Assembly: GCA_016935975.1 (NCBI GenBank)
Contig: JAFGPX010000242.1
Span: 1 to 47,911, forward strand
Reading direction: 5' to 3'
DNA: 47,911 nt
Origin: Deltaproteobacteria bacterium
Lineage (GTDB): Bacteria; Myxococcota_A; Polyangia; Fen-1088
Positions 43,292 through 47,911 of the stretch are shown in pieces. The position numbers and the translations under genes were made by a program. Below the pieces are notes generated by a model, which made no database searches, had not been told where the DNA came from, and saw only the letters and a program-made list of their open reading frames with translations. The stretch's first letter is position 1. Every line of letters begins with the position of its first letter.

Positions 43292-43975
43292 CTATCTGCG
43301 ACCACGTCCGCCCCTGTTGTCGTGGCGCCCGGCGGGCGCGGGACCGCGGTGCGGGCCGCCTGGGGGACCTCCGGCGCGAGGTCCCGGCCGACCGGGTTGA
43401 AAGCCTTGGCCGCCGCGAGGAGCCGGCTGCCCGGGACGCATCTGCACGGGCCTTCCCGGTCTCCGCTCCATTCGTCGACTATCCCTCGGCCCGATGGGCC
43501 GCGCCTCCATGCCTCGAACGCCCCAGGTGTTGTGACGCTGCCAGTGCTTGGTCTTCTGCCAAGCACGCCAGTTGCGTTCCAGGTGGCCGTGCGGGATCCG
43601 TTCGTGTTTCCATTCGCGTCCCTTCCAGCGGTGAGCCCGGTAGTCGTCCCTCCAACCGGGCGGCACCCTTCGGTAGAACGGCGGGGGGGCGGAACGGTAG
43701 TAGACCCAGCCGCGGTCATAGTATCGAGAGCGATACCAACGCCCTTGCCACGGGCGCCACCACCAGCCCCGGCTGAAGAAGATGTCGGCCTCGACATCGG
43801 GCACGGCGTAGACATAGGTTTCGGGGATGACGACCAGCTCCGGGGGCGCGGCAAAGACAATCGGCGGAGGCAGAGGCACATTGACGTTCACGCTCACGCC
43901 GACCTGCGCACTCGCGGAGAGGGGAAAGAGAACCGCCACGAGCAAAAACAGCGTCCCTAGCATCGCCTTTCTCAT
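43292..43975 (-). CDS. Secreted aromatic- and arginine-rich protein
   Basis: I start at the ATG at 43975, which has an AAAGGA site and a clear Sec signal ending ASA-Q (about residue 23). The 227-residue product continues with a Pro/Val-rich stretch (VPLPPPIVFAAPPEL), then a segment at 65-95 dominated by Trp, Tyr and Arg (GWWWRPWQGRWYRS). The C-terminal third is Arg/Gly/Pro-rich and probably disordered (RGGQGFQPGRPGPRAGG). Small periplasmic proteins of this composition occur in many proteobacteria, with no known function. It converges on the FtsH-like gene, with 69 bp between. Confidence 0.75.
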   Translation of the reverse strand: MRKAMLGTLFLLVAVLFPLSASAQVGVSVNVNVPLPPPIVFAAPPELVVIPETYVYAVPDVEADIFFSRGWWWRPWQGRWYRSRYYDRGWVYYRSAPPPFYRRVPPGWRDDYRAHRWKGREWKHERIPHGHLERNWRAWQKTKHWQRHNTWGVRGMEARPIGPRDSRRMERRPGRPVQMRPGQPAPRGGQGFQPGRPGPRAGGPPGGPHRGPAPAGRHDNRGGRGRR

Positions 43976-44106
43976 TCTTCGTCCTTTCTCGGATTGTCCG
44001 ACCATGAAGCTTACGCCATCTGGCGGCCCCATGCCCGGGCGCGAACCGCCAAAAGCCCGCTGGCCAACCGCCTCCACGCGACCGGCCGGGTGCTTTCGCC
44101 GTCGGC

Positions 44107-46398
44107 CTACGGCGACGAGGTGTTCGATTCCTCTCCCGTCCGGCGGCCGGAGTAGGCCGCGGCACGGGGCCGCATCATGCGCGTCCACATCGTCATCAAG
44201 TTGCGGACCACCGGGCCGTCTGGCATCTCGGTGGCCGGCGGCACGTCGACGGTGAGTCCGTTGCCGGCAAACCGCGCAAAGGGATTCTGCGCGTCCGCCG
44301 TGATGATCTTGACCGAGGTGTCGGCGGGCCGGAAGCCGTACGCAAGAGCGCGCTCCTGCGACGGCTTGGCACGAAGGAACGCGATGTACTGGCGGGCAGC
44401 GCGGCCCTGTTCCTCGGTCACCCACGGCGCCGACAGCACGACCGCCGGATGGTCGCTCCAGAGGGTGGTCGCCGGGTAGCTGACCCTGAGCTTCCCCCAA
44501 CGCCCTTCGGCCTCGTCCAACTCCGCGATGGCGCTCGATTCGTAGACCACGGCGATGTCGTATTTCGACGGCCCGAAGCGAAGCATGTCCGTCGCGAAGA
44601 TGCCGGTCGACGCTTCGAACTTGGTGACGCCGTTCTCGATCCCGCGCACGAAGTCCAGGTTCTTGGGATTCTGCAAGTCCTGCTCGGTGATCCGCGATTT
44701 CCCGGTGTGCTCGAGCAACATCAAATAGAGCGCCTGCAGGCCGGAGTTCGATTGGGTCGGATCGGTGTGTCCCAGCTTGACGGTTCCCCACCGGGCTTCG
44801 CCTCCGATCGCCTTCCAGCCCTTGGCCGAGGTCACGCCCCGGCGAACGGTCCGCCAGTCGATGGTCCCGCCCGCCGACTTCTTCAAGACGCGGGCGCGGT
44901 CTTCCCATACGATGAACACGAGCGGCGAGAGCAGCAACGGCTGCGTCGCCTCGTCACCCGCGGCGAAGAGATCCGAGCGGTGTCTGGTCCGCCAGTCCGA
45001 GTGCAGCATCTTGAGGAGCACGGAGTCCGAGGGGCTCCAGACCGTGGGTTGCAGCCGCCCATCCAAGATCTCGCGCGCCGACTCGAACGAGCCGGTGCCC
45101 GCGAGGCCGACGCGAACGCCCGGATGGCTTCTCATGAAGTCGGCGGTGACCGCCTCGATCCAGTCGCGCTTCTCGGTCGAGTAAACGACCTGGATGCTCG
45201 TCCCCCCGGCGGGCTTGGCGGCATGCTGGGGCAAGGACGGAGCGGCCGAGCGGCCCGGCGTCGAGCTTCCCTCGGCGACTTCCGCCGGCGGCCGAACGCC
45301 CGGAGGAGGCGTTTGCCATCCGCGTGACCCACGTCGTTCGCTCAGGGCCAGCGCCGCGCCCGCCACCACCACGGTTGCGCCCAACCCCAGCAGCAACCAC
45401 CGCCGTGGTCCCATGCCGGGACGGACGGCCCGGTTCTGGACCGGCGCCGCCGCAAGCCCCAGAGTCGTGGTGGGCTTGTCAAGGGCGGTTGCCGCCAACG
45501 GAGGGGGCGTTTCGGGCAACCTGACCGTGCGAACGTCGTGCTCGGCACCGACGGCTCGCGCGAGCTGGCGATGAAAGACCAGCGCGGACGGATAGCGATC
45601 ATCCGGCGATTTCGAGAGTGCCTTGCGCACCACCGCATCGACCTCTGGGCCCACGGTTGGGACGACCAGGGGCATGGGCTCGGGGTGCTCGTGCACGACC
45701 TGGTAGAGGACGGACTGCACGGAATCGCCCCGAAAAGCCGGCCGGCCGGTGAACAGCTCGTAGGTGATCGCGGCCAGGGCGAATTCGTCTGTGCGCTCGT
45801 CGATCTCGCCCAGCCTGCCCTGCGCCTGCTCGGGAGCCATGTACTGCGGCGTCCCCATGATGGCGGCTTCCTGAGTGAGTCTCGTGGTGGCCTCCCGAAC
45901 CTTCGAAATGCCGAAGTCCACGACCTTCACGACCTCGCGCTCCTCGGCGGGCAGACGCACCAGAAACAGGTTCTGCGGTTTGAGATCGCGATGAACGATC
46001 TTGTGCTCTTGCGCGGCCGTCAGGGCCGAGGCGCTCTGGCCCACGATGTCGAGGACACGACCGCCGGGCATCGGCCCAACTCGCGCGATTTCCGCCGCTA
46101 GCTCGACACCGTCCAAGTACTCCAACACCAAGTACGGATGACCGTCGGGGGTCACGTTGAAATCGAGAACCTGGACGATGTTGGGATGGCGCAAGCGCGA
46201 GGTCACTTCCGCCTCGCGGCGAAATCGCTGGAAGATATCCACACGACTCGTGATTTCGGCAGATAGGACCTTGATCGCGTAGCGGCCTGCCAGACGGTCG
46301 TGCGTGGCCTCGTACACTTCCCCCATGCCCCCCGTGCCAATCAACCGAACCACCCGGTAGGTGTCTGCAAGCACAGTCCCGGGGGTCAAACTGGCCAT
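44107..46398 (-). CDS. Transmembrane Ser/Thr protein kinase with extracytoplasmic solute-binding domain
   Basis: This 763-residue protein is a receptor-type Hanks kinase. The kinase domain (about 14-280) is intact: GTGGMGEVYE (21-30), K43 in AIKVL, HRDLKPQN (136-143), DFG (161-163) and MAPEQ (187-191). A membrane helix lies at 333-353, followed by a Pro/Ser-rich spacer and, at 400-690, a periplasmic binding-protein domain of the SBP_bac_11 type (SIQVVYSTEKRDWIEAVTAD, GHTDPTQSNSGLQALYLML, VVYESSAIAELDEAEG). Ligand binding outside would control phosphorylation inside. The fusion replaces the PASTA or PQQ sensors of most bacterial kinases. The ligand is unknown. Confidence 0.9.
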   Translation of the reverse strand: MASLTPGTVLADTYRVVRLIGTGGMGEVYEATHDRLAGRYAIKVLSAEITSRVDIFQRFRREAEVTSRLRHPNIVQVLDFNVTPDGHPYLVLEYLDGVELAAEIARVGPMPGGRVLDIVGQSASALTAAQEHKIVHRDLKPQNLFLVRLPAEEREVVKVVDFGISKVREATTRLTQEAAIMGTPQYMAPEQAQGRLGEIDERTDEFALAAITYELFTGRPAFRGDSVQSVLYQVVHEHPEPMPLVVPTVGPEVDAVVRKALSKSPDDRYPSALVFHRQLARAVGAEHDVRTVRLPETPPPLAATALDKPTTTLGLAAAPVQNRAVRPGMGPRRWLLLGLGATVVVAGAALALSERRGSRGWQTPPPGVRPPAEVAEGSSTPGRSAAPSLPQHAAKPAGGTSIQVVYSTEKRDWIEAVTADFMRSHPGVRVGLAGTGSFESAREILDGRLQPTVWSPSDSVLLKMLHSDWRTRHRSDLFAAGDEATQPLLLSPLVFIVWEDRARVLKKSAGGTIDWRTVRRGVTSAKGWKAIGGEARWGTVKLGHTDPTQSNSGLQALYLMLLEHTGKSRITEQDLQNPKNLDFVRGIENGVTKFEASTGIFATDMLRFGPSKYDIAVVYESSAIAELDEAEGRWGKLRVSYPATTLWSDHPAVVLSAPWVTEEQGRAARQYIAFLRAKPSQERALAYGFRPADTSVKIITADAQNPFARFAGNGLTVDVPPATEMPDGPVVRNLMTMWTRMMRPRAAAYSGRRTGEESNTSSP

Positions 46399-46781
46399 GA
46401 GGCGATGGTATCACGGTGGTGCCAGAGCCGCTTCGTTGGGAGCGATCGGGGCTACCAGGTTGTCGACGGGGTAGCAGCCCGGTGAGGTGAGACTGCCGCT
46501 CGACATGCGGATCTGGCTCTGGGGCCAGATCGAGAGTGCTTCGTGGGAAAGGGTTTCGCGCGCTCGCCAACCGCGGCTAACATCGCCGATTGCGTGATGC
46601 GCGGACGAGCCCTGGGAAGGAATCCTCCAAGAACGCGGGCTGGCGATGGCGCCGACCGCGCTGCCGCCGCCGTCCGCGCGACGGTCTTTCCCCGCGTGGG
46701 GCACGCGAGGCGATCCTCCTCGGCGCCATCGGATCGCCGCGCTTCGCTCCGCGATCCTCCACCTTGGCCGAGGTCCCGCCC
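46399..46781. other. 383-bp divergent intergenic region
   Basis: This stretch separates the minus-strand kinase gene from the plus-strand photolyase gene and must hold both promoters. I find no convincing -35/-10 pair, no copy of the island promoter and no RNA gene. A small imperfect hairpin (CTGGCTC-TGG-GGCCAG) lies near 46512-46527. A minus-strand open frame to 46411 ends in a plausible-looking peptide but has no start or homology that I can support. Confidence 0.5.
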
Positions 46782-47911
46782 GTGAGCGCTCCCGTGCTGC
46801 TCTGGTTTCGCCGCGATCTGCGCCTCGCGGACAATCCCGCGCTCGAGGCGGCGGTCGAGAACGGAGCGCCGGTCGTGCCGGTGTTCGTATGGTCGCCCGA
46901 GGACGACGGCCGCTGGGCCCCGGGCGCGGCCAGCCGGGCATACCTCGCGCGCTCCCTGACCGCACTGGACGCGAACCTGCGGGCCCGCCACGCGCGGCTC
47001 GTCGTGCGGCAAGGGCGATCAGAGGATGTCCTGCCGCGCTTGGCGACCGAACTGCGGGCGGCGGCGGTATACGGCAACCGCCGGCACGAGCCCGCCGCGG
47101 CGGCGGCCGACCTGCGGGTAGGCGAGCCACTGGCCAGCCTCGGCATCCCTTTTCGGCAAAGCGAGGCGGCGCTGCTGTCCGATCCCGGATCGGTGCGCAC
47201 CCGCGGCGGGGGTCCGTTCCAGGTCTTCACGCCGTTCTGGCGGAGCTGCCTGGCCCGCCTGCGGGTGCCGGCGCCTCGTCCCGCGCCGCCTGGGTGGGCC
47301 TCGCCCCGGCACTGGCCGGCATCGGTGCCCATCGCGGATCTGCCGCTTTTGCCCGCCCATCTCTGGGCCGAGCGCATGTTGTCCCACTGGAGTCCTGGCG
47401 AAGCGGGGGCCTTCGCCCGCCTGCGCGCGTTCTGCGCGGGGCCGCTCTCCTCATATGCGCAAGGTCGGGATCTGCCGGGGGTGGATGGCGTGTCGCGCCT
47501 GTCTCCGCACCTGCACATCGGCGAGATCGGGCCGCGCCAGATCTGGCACGCGGTGACGGACTGGCAGAATCTCGGCCCGGACGGGAAGGTGGGCGCGGCC
47601 GAGGCGTTCCTGCGCGAGCTTGGCTGGCGGGAGTTCGCCCACCACGTCCTGCACCACTTCCCTGCCACCGACGAGCATCCTCTGCGTCGGGCCTTCGGCA
47701 AGTTCCCCTGGTCGCGCTCCCGAGCGGGCTTGCGCGCCTGGCGGCGCGGCCAAACCGGCTACCCGTTGGTCGACGCGGGCATGCGCGAGCTCTGGGCCAC
47801 GGGGTTCATGCACAACCGCGTGCGCATGGTGGTCGCGTCGTTTCTGGTCAAGCACCTGCTCGTGCCCTGGCAAGAGGGCGCGCGCTGGTTCTGGGACACC
47901 CTGGTGGACGC
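46782..47911 (+). CDS. phrB: Deoxyribodipyrimidine photolyase (partial, runs off the window)
   Basis: The frame starts at the GTG at 46782 and is open to the window end, 376 codons of an expected 450-480. The N-terminal antenna-binding domain opens with VLLWFRRDLRLADNPAL, the standard photolyase start. The FAD domain is clear: SYAQGRDLPGVDGVSRLSPH, HLHIGEIGPRQ, FLRELGWREFAHHVL, GQTGYPLVDAGMREL and TGFMHNRVRM. The enzyme repairs UV-induced cyclobutane dimers using light. CPD class I is most likely from the motif set; a cryptochrome is less likely. The C-terminal end, including part of the FAD and DNA contact region, is outside the window. Confidence 0.93.
   Translation, partial: MSAPVLLWFRRDLRLADNPALEAAVENGAPVVPVFVWSPEDDGRWAPGAASRAYLARSLTALDANLRARHARLVVRQGRSEDVLPRLATELRAAAVYGNRRHEPAAAAADLRVGEPLASLGIPFRQSEAALLSDPGSVRTRGGGPFQVFTPFWRSCLARLRVPAPRPAPPGWASPRHWPASVPIADLPLLPAHLWAERMLSHWSPGEAGAFARLRAFCAGPLSSYAQGRDLPGVDGVSRLSPHLHIGEIGPRQIWHAVTDWQNLGPDGKVGAAEAFLRELGWREFAHHVLHHFPATDEHPLRRAFGKFPWSRSRAGLRAWRRGQTGYPLVDAGMRELWATGFMHNRVRMVVASFLVKHLLVPWQEGARWFWDTLVD

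Noticed and set aside
43229..43960. 243-codon plus-strand open frame opposite the aromatic-rich secreted protein
   Set aside because: The minus-strand frame has a ribosome site and signal peptide; the plus frame is a shadow typical of high-GC coding DNA.
46380..46398. GGTCAAACT at the start of the kinase gene
   Set aside because: It lies over the start codon on the wrong strand and lacks a CGTCTT partner.
46411..47130. 239-codon minus-strand open frame overlapping the photolyase start
   Set aside because: Most of it is antisense to the clearly coding photolyase; the part outside shows no start or family resemblance.
1..47911. CRISPR arrays, diversity-generating repeats or reverse transcriptase near the ternary system
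   Set aside because: I looked for spaced direct repeats and RT motifs (YADD) and saw none.

Overview
The window is high-GC bacterial chromosomal DNA. A Tol-Pal type envelope cluster, several lipoproteins and a Ser/Thr kinase point to a Gram-negative organism with a large signalling and conflict repertoire. A deltaproteobacterium or myxobacterium-like lineage fits best, but this is an inference from gene content only.

Layout. 1-7136: housekeeping and envelope genes: the end of tolQ, tolR, a TonB/TolA-like gene, tolB, a short Ppx/GppA phosphatase, a lipoprotein, a DHH phosphoesterase and, on the opposite strand, a beta-helix lipoprotein. 7287: tRNA-Leu(CAA). 7391-8485: a Nudix-like/cupin protein. 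8468-13272, minus strand: an alarmone synthetase-SLOG-RyR fusion, a Nudix hydrolase and a GH37 trehalase. 13393-14027: a Phd/VapC toxin-antitoxin pair, followed by a 154-bp MITE flanked by a perfect 10-bp target duplication that overlaps the vapC stop codon.

14361-43222 is an accessory island of about 29 kb made of three plus-strand operons and one minus-strand sigma-factor operon. Operon 1 (14397-25519) holds two STAND-type NTPases, two copies each of a tiny 'LFG' protein and a tiny zinc-ribbon protein, and a Clp-type double AAA+ unfoldase. The minus-strand operon encodes an unusual sigma-70-family factor and a helical partner protein. Operon 2 (27763-32743) encodes a TraB/ChaN-like protein, a two-propeller WD40 protein, a metallophosphoesterase and a radical SAM protein. 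Operon 3 (32885-43222) matches the predicted FtsH-MoxR-vWA ternary conflict system: four uncharacterised proteins, a MoxR ATPase, a vWA protein and a cytosolic double-AAA+ FtsH-like protease.

The main discovery candidate is that all four operons begin with the same promoter-like signal, GGTCAAATT, then 13-14 bp, then CGTCTT. One copy lies upstream of the sigma gene itself. I infer a self-activating sigma regulon that switches on sensor NTPases, unfoldases and a regulated protease together, possibly in response to phage or proteotoxic stress. The motif copies are seen directly; the regulatory link and the defence role are inference.

43292-47911 returns to apparently ordinary genes: an aromatic-rich secreted protein, a transmembrane Ser/Thr kinase with an extracytoplasmic solute-binding domain, and the start of a DNA photolyase that runs off the window.
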